A stretch of DNA of 64,000 nt from Varroa destructor (GCF_002443255.2 NW_019211454.1:67285282-67349281), one strand, 5' to 3'. Counted from the first letter of the stretch, positions 14,501-27,376 are shown. Notes: a model not told the origin generated them from the sequence alone. Made by a program: numbers and translations.

Positions 14501-17500
14501 CTTGATTCTAAAAGGTTTAAGAATAAATATTAAAGATATGTTTGAAATAAATAGAAAGTCTACGTAGCGGAAGCCCAGTGTAAACTAACGCGAGCTCCGC
14601 CGACACCGTATATGAAAATGCAAGAATATCGTTATGCGATCTACTACTACACACTTAGCTACTTATAAAAACATTATATTTGCATGTTTTTGAATTTACT
14701 CACATATATCTGTATTACAGTGAACAACACCTTTTGCCCTCCGCGACTTTCAACATTTCACCATTCAATGCTTGACACACTCAGTGGAAGTTTCTCAAAA
14801 TGAGGTGGACGGACAAATATCTTACGGGCTTTTCCTGCCGCCCAAGTCCAACGAGCTATCCAGAGACCTCGCCACATCTAACACCCCTTCCACAATGTAG
14901 TTTTTTAAAAAAAAATTTCATTGTGACGGATAAAAAAATGTTTTAGCAGCAGATGTATGTTAACAGGTCAACTATAAAGAATTCTTGATTATGCTCTTCC
15001 ATTAAGTTTACTGGAAGCTACGAAGTTCGCTGTTCACATTCAACTTCACGGTAATTATGGAAGTAAATTTGAAGTTACCACAGTTAACAGTGTGAAAAGT
15101 ACCAGATACCAAAGGTGTGTGTGCATTTGTGAAACACGAAATATGTTTGTGGGTCTGACCGTCCGTGCCGTTTTTTCTGTTACTTCTTCTCTTCAGATTC
15201 CACATTGCAAGCAATTACTGAAGTATTGCTATGAATATATAACTTGTCTTCTATGAACTTCTGAAATTAAAGTAACAGAACTTTAATGATATATACGTAC
15301 ATAACGGCAAATTTCCGCTATGGACACAAATAATCTTTCCAATGTACTGTTGTTTAAATCTACTTCAACTGCTTCGACCAGTTTGCTCTTCCGTGCTGAA
15401 GAAAAAACGTAGATGTAGGAAAGCATTTTGTAAGTTTTAGTATCTTTTTGTTTAAGATAATATAAGATGAGCTTGGCACAAGAATTTGCGCTTTTCGCGG
15501 AGAACGAATGAGGAGGTGAACATTAGTATTATATGGGCAAGTGAAAAGTCCGTATCTGCTAAAAATACATCATTGGAATGACCCCCTGGGCAACGTTAAC
15601 AAACAGTAACAAAACAACTGGAGGTAAAAGTATGGTAAAGGCTAATCTGGGCCATTGTGAACGTGTTTTCCTGTATCCACACGTAAATTAATACTTTCAA
15701 TATTTTACTTAAGAACGTATCGCACTACAATTTTGTTCTAGGCTAACATAATTCTCTATGAGGTTTCGATAAAGCACTTCTTTGTTTTTAAATCTATTAA
15801 TCAAATACTTGTGGTATTCCCTTCAAATGATTCCATCTTTCAAGAATTTTAAAATTACTTTAGTATATTCAGGAAGCTGCCATATAACTATCAAGGCCTA
15901 CTTTTTCTAAAAGGCTTCATTTGCGAATCCTTTGATATGTGACGAAATTATAGGTCGCCTATAGCGGCGGAACCTTTTTTGCACTTATTCATAATTAGGT
16001 ACTTTGAAGCTTGAACGTTTACCTCATTGTTATTCAGTCAATGCACAAAGCGTAATTTGCATGAACAATAGAGCATTCGATTTTAATACTTTTTGCCAGT
16101 ACCCTTTTTTCCTACCAAAGAGGATAGCTGATTCACTACAGGCTATATGTGTCACAGTGAGAACCCAGAAAGCAAAACGGAGAGATGTACCTATTTTGAG
16201 TAATTGTGGTTACTCATCCTTTTTCTACCACTCAGCTTTTTGCTATCGCTATCTAGCCGCTACTGTAAACACCACCAAGCATTTTTAGCAGTGCAGACTT
16301 CAGCGAGAAATTTATGATTTTAAAAAAATCCGGTTTAGAAGAATTCAGAGAAACCTTCTTATCATCATTTTTCTATGAAGTGAACGTAGTCAAAAGCAGC
16401 TATCCGTACAAAATGCCGTTACCAATATGCAAAAAAATTGGTATGATTGAAATACAAAATTAAAAATCATCAAGCAAACTAAAGGCGTCATACTGGTATC
16501 ATCGTTTGTTAACCATATTCTTCAAAACTCATATCTGTTTTTTTGTCACCAGGCCGATAATGGTATCGCGGATACGGTGTCTTTTCCATAAGTCTGCCGG
16601 CTGGTTGCAGACCTGCTGACGTCTACATATTTCGATAGTGTCGAAAGACTTCGGGATAGATTGCGGGACTGTCTTGCCAATATCGGTTACCGTTTATCGA
16701 CCGATACGAATTCCAATGATTTAGCTTATTAGAGTTTATTCCTGGTATGTGATGTAATGGTGGAAATATAATGGTAAGGTAATTCTCGAGTACATAATTA
16801 TCATGCCGACAATTTGTGTAGCCGCTGCCCAGTGAATCTGCTCTGTTTTCCCAATATTTATTTTGCTTAAATCTCCCATTATCCTTATCGTTACTTTGGC
16901 CAGAATCAATTGTACTACCTATCACAGTGCGCATCGTATCCTCTGCTCATCAGGCCATTAACACATCGGGTTGGCGGGTACGCCCTTATTTCGAAACGAG
17001 GGCTTGACAAAGCGTCCGTGGTTCAATTACTAAGAGCCTTTATGTCTTGGTTTTGAAGGAATTTTTCAACCATACGATGCTTTCGCATTGAGAGAAGAGT
17101 GTACCCCCGATGATTTTCCGGGTCAACAGACAGTCGACAACGTTGATAAATACAATAAAACCCGGCACAGTATAAACGTTGTGTAAGGTTATCCGAAATA
17201 GACAAATTATTGTTTTAGCTTGTGCCACTTTGTCAGTCTGTAAGTGAGTAACATCATTTCCTATATCATTAAAACCAAGCAGGGATCTTTTAAAAGGAGA
17301 ACTTTAATAATATTATCGGTTCCGAAAACTGTAGAAAATCATATTGTAGATGTTGACAACCATCACTTGACGGCAGTAAACTGTAACTGGCTCCTCACTG
17401 AATGCTATTGGCATTTAATAATACGTTGGACTATATTGACAGTTTTAAAAACATCAATATTTCTTGCAGTCTATTCTGCCTATTACTGTTTAATCTTTAC

Positions 17501-17961
17501 AAATATTGTTGTTTTCTCATTATTATACCTTGGGCTAGTGCCTCTGTTAAAGTTTAATCTGAACATATCAGTAAAAGCAGCTCAAAAACTGAACATCTCT
17601 ACTTTATGTGCCCGTAGTACCTGATACAAGGAAAGATTAGCACTACAACAGACCAAGCTAAAAGTTACGTCTACTACCTTCCTCACAGTCTTTTCTACGT
17701 AAGCTCGGCATACTCCACTTAAAAAGTCGGTTTCTTCTTTGTATGCCGAAGTTACAAGATTATAGCCATACACAAAGCAATCTAAAAGGCCATATCCAAA
17801 TAAAAATGGCCTAACCAATAACGCTAAAAGGGCATTTCTAATTAACAGTAGCTGTTACAGCACTGTCACTGCAAAAAAAAATGTGCAAAAGGTGAGTGCA
17901 AGACCTAGGGAAACCACAGAATCCATATTTACTAAAATACGTTGCTGAACATTGAGGCCGC
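11523..17961. other. 6.4 kb without a confident gene
   Basis: This should hold the missing first exon of the GMC gene (minus strand, ending in phase 1 after a YDxIVV-like segment), but I could not pick it out. AT-rich overall, with a slightly GC-richer patch at 16550-17040. The only ORF of note is at 13561-13908, listed separately. Confidence 0.4.
13561..13908 (-). CDS. orphan ORF, possible exon of unknown gene
   Basis: An open minus-strand frame of 115 codons. The part near 13760-13600 has balanced composition and several Cys residues (SCLRKAVTVATA, then QFNGCCKAAWVEF). No family was recognised, no partner exon with matching splice phase was found, and the frame could be chance. Listed because it is long for this AT-rich DNA and falls where an upstream GMC exon or a separate gene could be. 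Confidence 0.2.
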   Translation of the reverse strand: MKRLKKSDSNWFAQTKWRVLHSGGVLGVRQRVLILFFTMYAHKSSYYESPHYEDNYDRYYSCLRKAVTVATATIGNNRQFNGCCKAAWVEFATNADSRSTDPFILCLYHGSLNMY

Positions 17962-18420
17962 TTAATTGTGTTCTCGTAACATATAAGCTCTTGACGTTGC
18001 TCCACCACTAGTAAAGTCATCACTCACAAAAATGCCGATACGAGAATTGTTTAGCGAAATTGTGCTAAGCGGTTTTATATTGAAACAGGTTTGTATAATA
18101 GCGTGCAGTGACGGCTGTAGAATTGCTTGGGTAAGCCTACGCCTCATTGACCCCGCTAGCTCCTCGCACTTCTTCCGATTGGCGCCAGGAACTGAAGCCA
18201 GGATGTCAATACAGTTCAACGCCCGCCAAGCATTCACGGCAACAGGGATCACCGGTTCCGTAGGAGATGTAGAAGACAATGCAGTAGCTCCTATTGCTCC
18301 AAACGCAAGAAGGGTAAAACGTCCACAATAATTAATGCTGCCAATGGGTATTTGCGGTAAGCTCTGTTTGGGAACTTCACGCTCGTACAAGACATAGAAC
18401 GAATCTGCATCTCTGTTCAC
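17962..18420 (-). CDS. orphan ORF, possible small membrane or secreted protein
   Basis: An open minus-strand frame of 152 codons beginning at a GTG; an ATG-initiated start is not evident. It contains a hydrophobic stretch GRFTLLAFGAIGATAL, a Pro/Val-rich stretch EPVIPVAVNAW, and a basic, helix-like CIDILASVPGANRKKCEEL with MRRRLTQAI. Local GC content and codon use are higher than in the flanks, which favours coding. No family was recognised. It may be one exon of a larger gene, conceivably upstream of the GMC gene, but no splice link was established. Confidence 0.3.
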   Translation of the reverse strand: MNRDADSFYVLYEREVPKQSLPQIPIGSINYCGRFTLLAFGAIGATALSSTSPTEPVIPVAVNAWRALNCIDILASVPGANRKKCEELAGSMRRRLTQAILQPSLHAIIQTCFNIKPLSTISLNNSRIGIFVSDDFTSGGATSRAYMLREHN

Positions 18421-21400
18421 CGCGTTTCTGAGTCAACTAGGCACATGTATACTAGCCTATAGAGTATATAGGGGCAGCGATGTCAAAAAGTGCCGTACCA
18501 GAAATCGATTCATGCTTCTTAAGAAACTACATGAGCAACCTAATTATTGGAATAACTTATCGGTCGTCTATATAAAAATTACGCCTTGATTGATCTGAGA
18601 ACTAGATTTATTTTTCCATCGATACAATCAAGATAACATATTCAGCATTACAATGGAATAATGGTCATCATCATCATTATCATGTGCCATCAACAAATAA
18701 CATTATTATCCCATTATAATATTAGTAAAATTTTAATTAGTATTATAATTATAAATTGTGTACCGTTTTCACGAAGCTTTGCCTTCCCTCTTTTTCATTA
18801 TTTTCTTTAGAAATTAATAATCTATGCAGATGACAGCAATAGTAAAATTATAAAGCGATTTTATTAAAAACAATGGTAACAATGATAGTAATGACAGTTG
18901 TAGTTTTTCAAATAATGGCAATAATAATGATAATAGGTGTATTGTCAAAGTCATAGTAGTGCGGTAGCGTCCAGACGAGACATCTCACTGTCTGCTTTAT
19001 TTGCATACTATGTTTTTTTATATACACACATGGCATGCTTGTTACTTCCGTTTGTCTATAGGTATCCTGCTTCGCAACGTCGACTACTCTCCTAAGATTA
19101 CCTCTACAGTCTTAGATCTATGCGACACGGCGTGTCTCTATTCCATCCGACTTGAACGTTTTTCTCTGTGTCCGCATTTGTTACTCTTATTGTTAACTAT
19201 AATAATGGTAATGTTTATAATAATCACCCGTTCCCAAACCGGATGTCATTGTCGTGGACATGTTTTTGCATTTCTCTGTGCCACTCAGCGATTATGTGAT
19301 AACAATCCGGTAAATTGTCTATTTCTTCGTCACCTTCCCCGTGTTCACGTTCATTTCTTACCATCATTTTTAGTTTGCCATTCTCTCTCAGCTTCTCTAG
19401 GCGCCTTTGTTGTTGTGTTTGAACCTTTACGCACCACTGTCTGTCTGCTTGACGGCACGTCGTCTATCGCGTCCTCCGAACCCCTTCTTTGCTTCGATCC
19501 TATTGGAATTCAACTTTCTCCAAAAACTACTAGGACAATTTTTATTCTGTTAGCCTTTTAATTCATAAAAGTTTTGCATGAAAATCTGCTACTCGCTATC
19601 GAAAGTGTTACATTCTTACATTGTTTTGAGATTTACCACTTCGTTTATTCATTGGAAATGGACTAAAATCGAAGCACGCAACTTCGTTTCCATCCCCTCG
19701 CCGACTTGTATTCGCGTCCGCTACTTTAGGCAGCGCTCTACTAACTACCCTAATGTAATGGATATAAATTGTAGTGATTTTAACTATACTGATGTTGTTT
19801 TTCTCATTTAATCCAGTCCGTACAGGCTGACTTCATTCACGTCTCTTGTATACGACAGTGTGTATGGTTGCATACACCGTGGTCTACCAATCGCTTCACA
19901 TTAGCTGGCAGACAAATCGTCGTTTCATGTGTCCAACTCCTCGTGGGCGACAGTGGAAACCTTCAGACATCCCATACCGACCCATTGTCACGGCTATTTT
20001 TCATTGGAAGTAATCGCTCCTGCTCCCAGTCAATTCCTTCACTACCCACATCCTATACAAAGGTAATAACTCATATCAGCCTTTAGAGGTCAGTCTCACT
20101 GTTGATAAGCGCTTTCAATACTTCGCCATCTTGTTTGTCCGCCTCTCATTCCTCTTCCTAGTACTAAGTCCTCGGCAAACATCCAGTAACAAAGCTTAGG
20201 TGTGCCCCGCTACAGCCACAAAAAATCTAGAGGACCTCGCTATCCACGTATGTTATTACACGTGTGTCCCTCAACTGCCTATCGAAAGAGACGTGTTTCA
20301 GCATTGATTTGCGACAATATGATGGCTTCATCGCGACGATATGCTAGTATATAGTGAATAGTAAAGCAACGATGCGCTACATATAAACCCAAAATGTTTT
20401 GAATCTTCCTATACTGATAGAATATATATATGTATATATCCACCACCCACACTAATTTAGGTATTTAATTACGGAATACTCTATATGGTGTTTCTGTTTC
20501 AATATCAACCAGCAGCACCCGCGCTACCCATGTCGCACATTTTTATTGCGGCTTTCTCCAACGCAAGCGTATCGATTAAAAGATGTATATTTGTTATATC
20601 AATCCATTTCAAGATCTATAATTAAAGACGGATAGACTTTTTATAGGTGAACGCTTGTTTTATCATTATAAAATCTTTCCATCTTTTCGAATCTACATAC
20701 AGCTCTGTATTTTGGTAAACTGCCTCACCTCAATTGTAGGATTTTTTCTCGTGTCACAACAAATGCTACATATTACAGAAATTAGTGGCTTTACTTTTAA
20801 CATATTAATAGCAAACCATGTTGTTACACAGGTGATTTTTTTGCAAAATATGAAACAATACAAAAAAGTAAGGTCATATGTTTGCTCGTTTTTATCGTTA
20901 CCAAATTTACGCAAAATAACAGGATAATTATCTCCGTCCGCTTCGCCCAAATAAAACTTCACACTATGATAAAGCCTTCTTCATCGCCATTCTTAACCAA
21001 CCAATATCTTTATTTTTTTTGTCTGTTTATTAATTTCACAATATTTGCATCCATTTGATTTCTAATTTACTTAACGGCTTACTTTCCCCTTTTCCTCGCC
21101 CATTTCTTGAGAACATGGAGTATCTAGAGTTGTGATTATTATTATTACTAACTGTTTTTTGTCGTGTATACGCACTCGTTGTAGCTTATTTTCTGTACTC
21201 GAGTGGCAATTGCGATGAAAATTAGATGTTCTACTACTGCTTCATAGTTTTAGTACATTATTTGGTGCGTGACTATGCCTGTGCGTGTTCACACATTTCA
21301 ATATTACACCTTGATTCACCACAAGGCATCCTATGTGTCTTTAGCATTGTTGGCTTACAACCATAGCGGGACCACTGCTGAATATCTCAGCTGTCTTGAA

Positions 21401-22299
21401 TTCTCTTTGAATTGATTATTATTATAACCTTACTACAGTGTTGTAAAACATCTAGCTCGTAGCGTTGTAATTGCTCTTAGCTAGCCTAAATCATCCCAAC
21501 ACTCCCTATAAATCTACCTTCCAACACCCTCACACCTCCAAAAAACACTCGTTGTGCATTCATTGTGTGGCATCATAGTGATGCACGTCCAAAACAACGA
21601 TGGAAACTGGCCACAGATATTACATCTCAATTTCCCAATTTTAGTGTCCTGCTACTTGGCAATCCTAAAAATTCAACCGCTTGTTACAGTGTATCAAGCC
21701 GAATAACAATTCGGACAGAAATCAGGAATGATAATGCTAATAATAATATAATCATAATAATACATTTCACGTAAAAATATGCCCAGGCGTATCATCTAAA
21801 TTGATCTGGAACTAGAATCAATTCCCGTGTCGTCCGGCGGCAGCGGGTGTGTTATTCTGTTATTGCTATTATTGTTGCTGCTGGTACTGCTATTTTTGTT
21901 GACCATTTTACGTTGTTGCTTTTGCATCCCTTCGTTCGCATTATCGAATTAGATCAATAATACATACATACTATCTATCTAAATATATAATCTACCTAAA
22001 CTAGATTAACACATTCAGTATTGTTTCGTCCAACTCACCATGCTTTCCCACTGATTCACTGAGTTTTCTAAATATCGAATTCAACGGGTTCCCATTTGAA
22101 TGTGACTGTCTGTTGGTTTGTCGGTCTATACGATATTGTAGTAATTGACTGTTGCGGCTGTGTTGCGATGTGGGCGTTTGTTATTATAGTAGAAGCAATA
22201 GCAATTATAGTTTGTCATATTACCATTGTCGCTATTAATGAATGTCCGTATGTGGGCACGTCTGTCTGAATGCATGCAAATTATGCGTGCTGTTTCTGC

Positions 22300-22302
<3 letters not shown>
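18421..22302. other. low-complexity, pyrimidine- and ATT-rich stretch
   Basis: Repeated short runs of ATT/ATC/TAA triplets (for example around 18660-18730, 18900-18940 and 21130-21150) and T/C-rich text. ORFs such as 19001-19561 are leucine-, serine- and phenylalanine-rich, as expected from a pyrimidine-rich strand, and were not accepted as genes. Part may be extended 3' UTR of the CK2 beta gene. Confidence 0.4.

Positions 22303-22345
<43 letters not shown>
22303..22345. repeat. (TA)n microsatellite downstream of CK2 beta
   Basis: About 43 bases of uninterrupted TA repeats, continuing as imperfect TA/TG text to about 22372. It lies about 50-95 bases 3' of the CK2 beta stop codon. Confidence 0.95.
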
Positions 22346-22349
<4 letters not shown>

Positions 22350-22373
22350 TTATGTATATATATATGTGTGTAT

Positions 22374-22379
22374 TTTATT
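22374..22379 (-). terminator. possible poly(A) signal of CK2 beta
   Basis: A minus-strand AATAAA about 18 bases beyond the stop codon; a second copy is at 22345-22350. The closeness would give a very short 3' UTR, so more distal signals are also possible. Confidence 0.35.
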
Positions 22380-22396
22380 ATCGGATGGGATGTCAA

Positions 22397-23882
22397 TCAG
22401 CGTTTGCCATTGTTGAACACGATGGAGCGAGCCGGCGCTTTAAAAGTGCCCGCGCTTCCCTGGATCTGGTATGCAACCGGGTGAATCTTGAAACCGTACA
22501 GTCGCGGCACAAACTGTTTTACAGGTTGCTTTGGTCGATAATCTGGATGAACCATGAAGAGCATGTGCGGGAAGCCGGTACCAAAATATGCGCCGTCACA
22601 GTGATGATGTCGCGTACTCTTTGGATTGTAAACGTCCATACACTTGGGACAGTAAAGCTTCACCATTGCCTCTCCGGGAACATCGCTCAAACCTATGGAA
22701 AAACGTGTTTTACAACATACAAAAGAATTGAACGAATGAGAAAAGGCATTACACGTAACTAGCGTATTATATGATGCTGTTTAACATATACTGTGATAAC
22801 GGAGGCATATAATTTAAGCTGTACACTTCAGATAAATTCCCTAAATAAGCACTTCAAACCACTACATTTTAAAGGCAGCATGTGTTCAAAATAACAGTGT
22901 TTGCCACGCACCGCTGTTTTGTCAAAAAATAACTAAGTTAGACCACAAAGAAAGTAACGCCATTAACTCTACTTACTGTGAGTACAATAAAATTGGGAAA
23001 ACTTACCAATTGGAAGAAGGTTCTGGCTTTCGCAGTACACTCTTGGACAGTAGCCGAAATCCCCGTTCTGATACTTTTCAACCATTTGGGCAATCCCTCT
23101 ATAAATAGGACAGATTAGATTTAGGATAAGATAAAGAAAGAGTTTCATAGTATTCACACAAATTAAAATAATTTAGGCTATAGAAAATAGTGATAATTCC
23201 CACTACCGCGTTATACGGGTCCTGGAATGTGGTAATATGCATGGTTTGACAGGATCAGAATTATTTTTTGTTGAAGATATTTCATATTTCTTTGATGACC
23301 GCTACACTCACCTGTTAGTAAGAATGTATCGGGCATGTATGAGCCCATAAAGCATCTCAGCAGCCTGCTCAATCAGGTCATTTTGATTGGGGTTCTCTTC
23401 AATCTCGTCATCTGGTTCGAGATCCAGAATCATGTCCAATGCTTGCCTGTAATGCGGAACCTAAACAATACAACAATATAGAGGCGTTTCTTTTGATAGA
23501 GAAATATCTTCAAAATAATAAGTTTGAGTGTCTTAAACCGCATACTTGAGACTTAAAATAGTACCGATGACGTGAAAAAATCTATACACAGCGGCAGTAT
23601 AGAACAAGATTTTATAAAACGGTACAACAAAGAACTAGTTTCGGAGAAATTCTATCATTAAATTGTATTGAAGAGTAATCAACAAACGGCCACAACTGCA
23701 TCCTATTGCGTAATCACACTTATTGTACAGTCAAAATACAAGAGGTATTTCTTTACTTGCTCGTTTAATCCTGTTAGGTTGAATTTGTCCTGAATGTAGT
23801 CTTCATCACACTCGCAGAAGAATTCATTTCCGCGCAGCCCACAGAACCACGAAATCCACGACACCTCCTCAGAAGAGCTCAT
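22397..23882 (-). CDS. CSNK2B: casein kinase II regulatory subunit beta
   Basis: Complete, four coding exons: 23882-23757, 23460-23312, 23098-23007 and 22692-22397, giving 220 residues (human 215). It opens with [20 protein letters not shown], virtually identical to the vertebrate and fly protein. The zinc-finger cysteines fall at 109, 114, 137 and 140 (YCPRVYC, YCPKC), the dimerisation and catalytic-subunit docking site of CK2. The acidic loop [14 protein letters not shown] and the C-terminal [13 protein letters not shown] are conserved. CK2 beta forms the dimer that bridges two catalytic alpha subunits. Oddities from memory comparison: Cys at position 25 where Val is usual, Cys at 154 after the HHH run, and a divergent tail after residue 200. 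The start was chosen at the ATG before SSSEEV; an upstream in-frame GTG lies in the 5' UTR. Confidence 0.97.
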
Positions 23883-23911
23883 TGTACTTGTCACCGTTAT
23901 GTCTTAAGTCC
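23883..23911 (-). other. CSNK2B: 5' UTR segment of CK2 beta
   Basis: Upstream of the start codon the minus strand shows a good acceptor, TTTTTAACAG, ending just before 23911. This implies a non-coding first exon further upstream (to the right). Confidence 0.6.
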
Positions 23912-26600
23912 CTGTTAAAAAGCAATGGAAACCAGCACGGACAATGGGTCAGCCGACAGCCGGTAGTTTATCAAACTCAACTGCAATCAAGAAAAAGAAA
24001 GTGACCGAACTACGTTAAAAACGTACTTGATAACTAAAACGTTTCTGTTTAGCTAGAGACATGAGTTAAGCGTGCAGAGTTTAGCATCATGGTAAACACC
24101 AATAATCAGCCTCCAAACTTAACGTAGATACAAGTTATTTCCATGGCTGAATTTCTCAAATACTCTATGTGTGGGGTAATTTTGATCTTCGTTTATATAT
24201 ATGGCAATTATTTTCACACGTCACAGTTAACAAGCCGTTAGCGGGAGCATTACTAAGGGTCATACCTTACAAAAAAGGACAAACTGTGTACTAACTAGAA
24301 AAGGCTTAAATCAATCTAAACCATCATAATATTTCTTTTTTATGATTAGATAATGCCACTTTGAAAGACACCGGTGTTTGGCCGTTTGTCTGAATTTGGC
24401 GCCCTCTATTGCCCTACTGCTACAGTTCATATTTGTTTGTAGTTAATTGAAAGCGGAGATTTGTCCAAGATTTTTGCTGTGGATATTTATACTAATCCGT
24501 TATTCTAGACAATTTTAATTGCTATCACTGAATGTTAAACACAAGGCCGGCAAGTTCAGTCGGCAAGCAATTTTATAATTACTATCTTAGTAAAAAAAAC
24601 AAGTTAACTACTAGATTCCTTGACAATAGAGGATTTATTCTAATATATCAAACAGGGTCCACATGAGCTTCATATCTGTTCATAAGGTGTCGTGGATAAG
24701 CAAAGGATATACAAAACCATCAATTTACGCGCATCAACTCAGTATCTGAGGCATGTAAAAAAACGTTTGATCTGCATGTTGTTGTGGATGTACTGAGATA
24801 TCGTCTACGGACACATCTTTTCGTATGTGATTCATCAAGGAACTACTAGCGCTAAAAACAGCAGCCAATCAACAAAGGCTGCTATCTCAATAGTTGCGTT
24901 AAATTTGTACTAAGGGTGGCCTAGATGCGTTGAAGCTAACATAACGAAATTACGAGTGTTTGAGCCGTGAAGATTCCTTAATATATTTAACCGAATTACA
25001 TTATTACTAATGAGCGTGTCGAAAAATCACCTGGCTTAATTTTATGTTCCTTCAATTGCATCGCATCCATTCAGTTATACCTTGAAATACCATTACGTTG
25101 GCTAAAATGTAAACCTAATAAGGTAATTCTTATGTCATATGATATATTGAAAATAAAGCCAAATGGACAATGAGAAGTGGAAACATACGCTAATTTAGCT
25201 TACATTGATATTGGTTGGACTTTGTGTTGTTGTCGATCAACACGCGTAACGGTTCAATAAATTTTTCGATTTTAAATGACATATTAGTGTGACTTAATTG
25301 CTCAAATGGAAATCGCACGTTTATCGTATGTGCCAATACTACCACTACTAATTTTGTTTAAAGTTGTGTCCTGACTACACCACAATAAAGCGATACGTCC
25401 AGTTTATCGCACAAAGCATAGTACAATATACCATTAGTGGTAATATATGAACTGGACCTGTTGCTTATTGTAGTAAAATTTTGAAGCACTTTATCATATT
25501 ACAAATTGTCATTCACATGCAAGAGTTGCAAAAAAACAAAGGGTGGGTGGACAAAACCTTTTCTGAATTTTTTTTTATAATGAAAACGAGTTTCTTAATA
25601 AGCAAGTTCTTGACTAGTGTCCAGCAGAACAGAACGGCACTACTTCATCTGCCTTCTAAAATTATCTAGCTAATTCAAGAGTACCTCAATATTAATGGCT
25701 GCCACAAAATTAACAGTATACTGACCAAGTTAAGCTGAATTTAAATTAGTTGCAATTTTTAGCTTTGAAATTCCATTGAAATGTTCCCTACAACAAACAA
25801 GTCTAACCTATGCTTGCTTCTTGTTGAATATTTCTACAACCGCCTCCCATTAACGACGTCAGCAAGATTCCTCATACAGCTGTATTGGTTTTAGCAAGCA
25901 TTTGATCTCACTGGTCGAGCTTATATCACCGTATTTCTTGCATATCCGCAATTTATCATTATTCCATTGAGATCGATCGGAGCAACATTTAAAGAAGCAG
26001 AAGAACGAACTGTCCACAATAAACACGGGTTGCCAACACACGCCGGTGACTCAATGTACGTTTATTAAGAGGGTCTGGATGAGAATCCACAATTACTCTG
26101 AAATTCTACGGCACTCCAGACAAACCTCTATAGGGCTAGCATTTAGCCAATACGCGTCGATATAACAAAGGTCTTCTAATCGGCGATCGTGCTTACCGAT
26201 GTTAAAGGTTCGTCGCAGTTGATTCTACCAAAACAGGCCCCAGGACTCACTCGGACAATGCGTAAAAGGTGGGCAGAACACTCAGTATCACATCAGCGGC
26301 TAAACGGACCGAACGACCCACCGAATGACGCTCGTGATCTGCCTTGCGTGAAAAAGCCGCCAGACGGCGCTTGGGACGGCGTCCAGACACACAACAGTAA
26401 TTCATCGGGGCTTTCTTATTTCTGTTAGAACATTGTGAGCTACGGCAGGGTGAACTTCATTTTCGAAATTCTTGCCTTACATCATTTCGTATGCACGTTT
26501 TATGAAAAGCAATCTGTTTTCGTGTAGGCTTCTTATTATTATTGTCGTCATTATAGTAGTCCACGGAGACCCGAAGAGTGGCGGCCGCTAACGACTCGAC
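23912..26600. other. intergenic / upstream region of CK2 beta
   Basis: No coding gene recognised. It includes TTTGGCGCC at 24395-24403, an E2F-like palindrome in a slightly GC-richer patch that may be close to the CK2 beta promoter. A CpG-richer part begins near 26150. ORFs here (for example 26189-26428) resemble no family. Confidence 0.35.
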
Positions 26601-26865
26601 GAGTCGCCCACTGCGGAGTGCTATTTTTGGCAAAACCAGGAAAGCAAGATCATGCATTGTTTACGTCAGTTAGGTTTGCCGCGAAAAAGCGACGGCATAG
26701 GCGCGGGCTCGAAGAGCAAGTTTCAACCTGGAATTTCGTCGCGATTATGTGGCCTACTTGAAAAGCGCGTTAAATATTTAAATTTACAATCTGTAAGTTG
26801 ATGTTTCTTTGTTATAATTGTGTTGGTAATATCATCGATCAGTTGCGACTAGTTTGCTATAGCAG
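26601..26865 (+). promoter_or_regulatory. CHEK1: likely Chk1 promoter and non-coding first exon
   Basis: A CpG-richer patch holds TTACGTCA (CRE/ATF-like, 26661-26668) and CCGCGAAAAA (reverse of an E2F-like site, about 26679-26688). A strong donor CAG|GTATGT follows at 26865/26866. With the acceptor TTGTTCAG at 27364 this gives a plausible 5' UTR intron just ahead of the Chk1 start codon. E2F control of Chk1 is known in other animals; here the assignment is inference. Confidence 0.4.
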
Positions 26866-27376
26866 GTATGTACCTCTTCATCACTGGTAGACATACGAGT
26901 TCATCTACGTGTGAAACCAGCGATTGCACCCACGAAGGCAATTATTGCTTGATATTGTTTGATTCGCACGTTTCCCGTGCTGTTGCTTGTTGTATCGATA
27001 GATAGTGGCACCGTGATGCTGATGATGATAATGATTGGGAGGTTCCAGCTGTGAGACAAGAGGCGATACATGATTGCAGATACAGAGATCACATAATGGG
27101 TAAACTAGCTTGGCTAGATTAAATAATTTTACTTACAGTGTAATAGGTGTTATTTACTTGTGCAAAAATTTTTCATACGCATATAATTCGTTATGTTAAA
27201 AAAAGTTGTTCCGTGCTGAGTCAGAGGGTACTAAAAAGTTATCCTCTCCGTTAGAATATTAATCCCGTAAATGAAAGAGGATTTTAGTCCATCCGAATAG
27301 ATGAGTTATACATCTATAATTTCTTGTTTGGCTTTTAAAGCCTTGCTGTTTCTGCGTTGTTCAGGTGTAATACAGC

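Noticed and set aside
16970..17040. Possible tRNA gene (GTGGTTCAATTAC resembling a B box)
   Set aside because: No A box at the right distance and the acceptor ends do not pair.
19001..19561. 186-codon plus-strand ORF
   Set aside because: Composition is dominated by Leu, Ser, Phe and Cys as expected from pyrimidine-rich low-complexity DNA; no family, splice partner or promoter.
22226..22762. 178-codon plus-strand ORF over the TA repeat
   Set aside because: It is the antisense shadow of the last CK2 beta exon plus a microsatellite translated as Ile-Tyr repeats.
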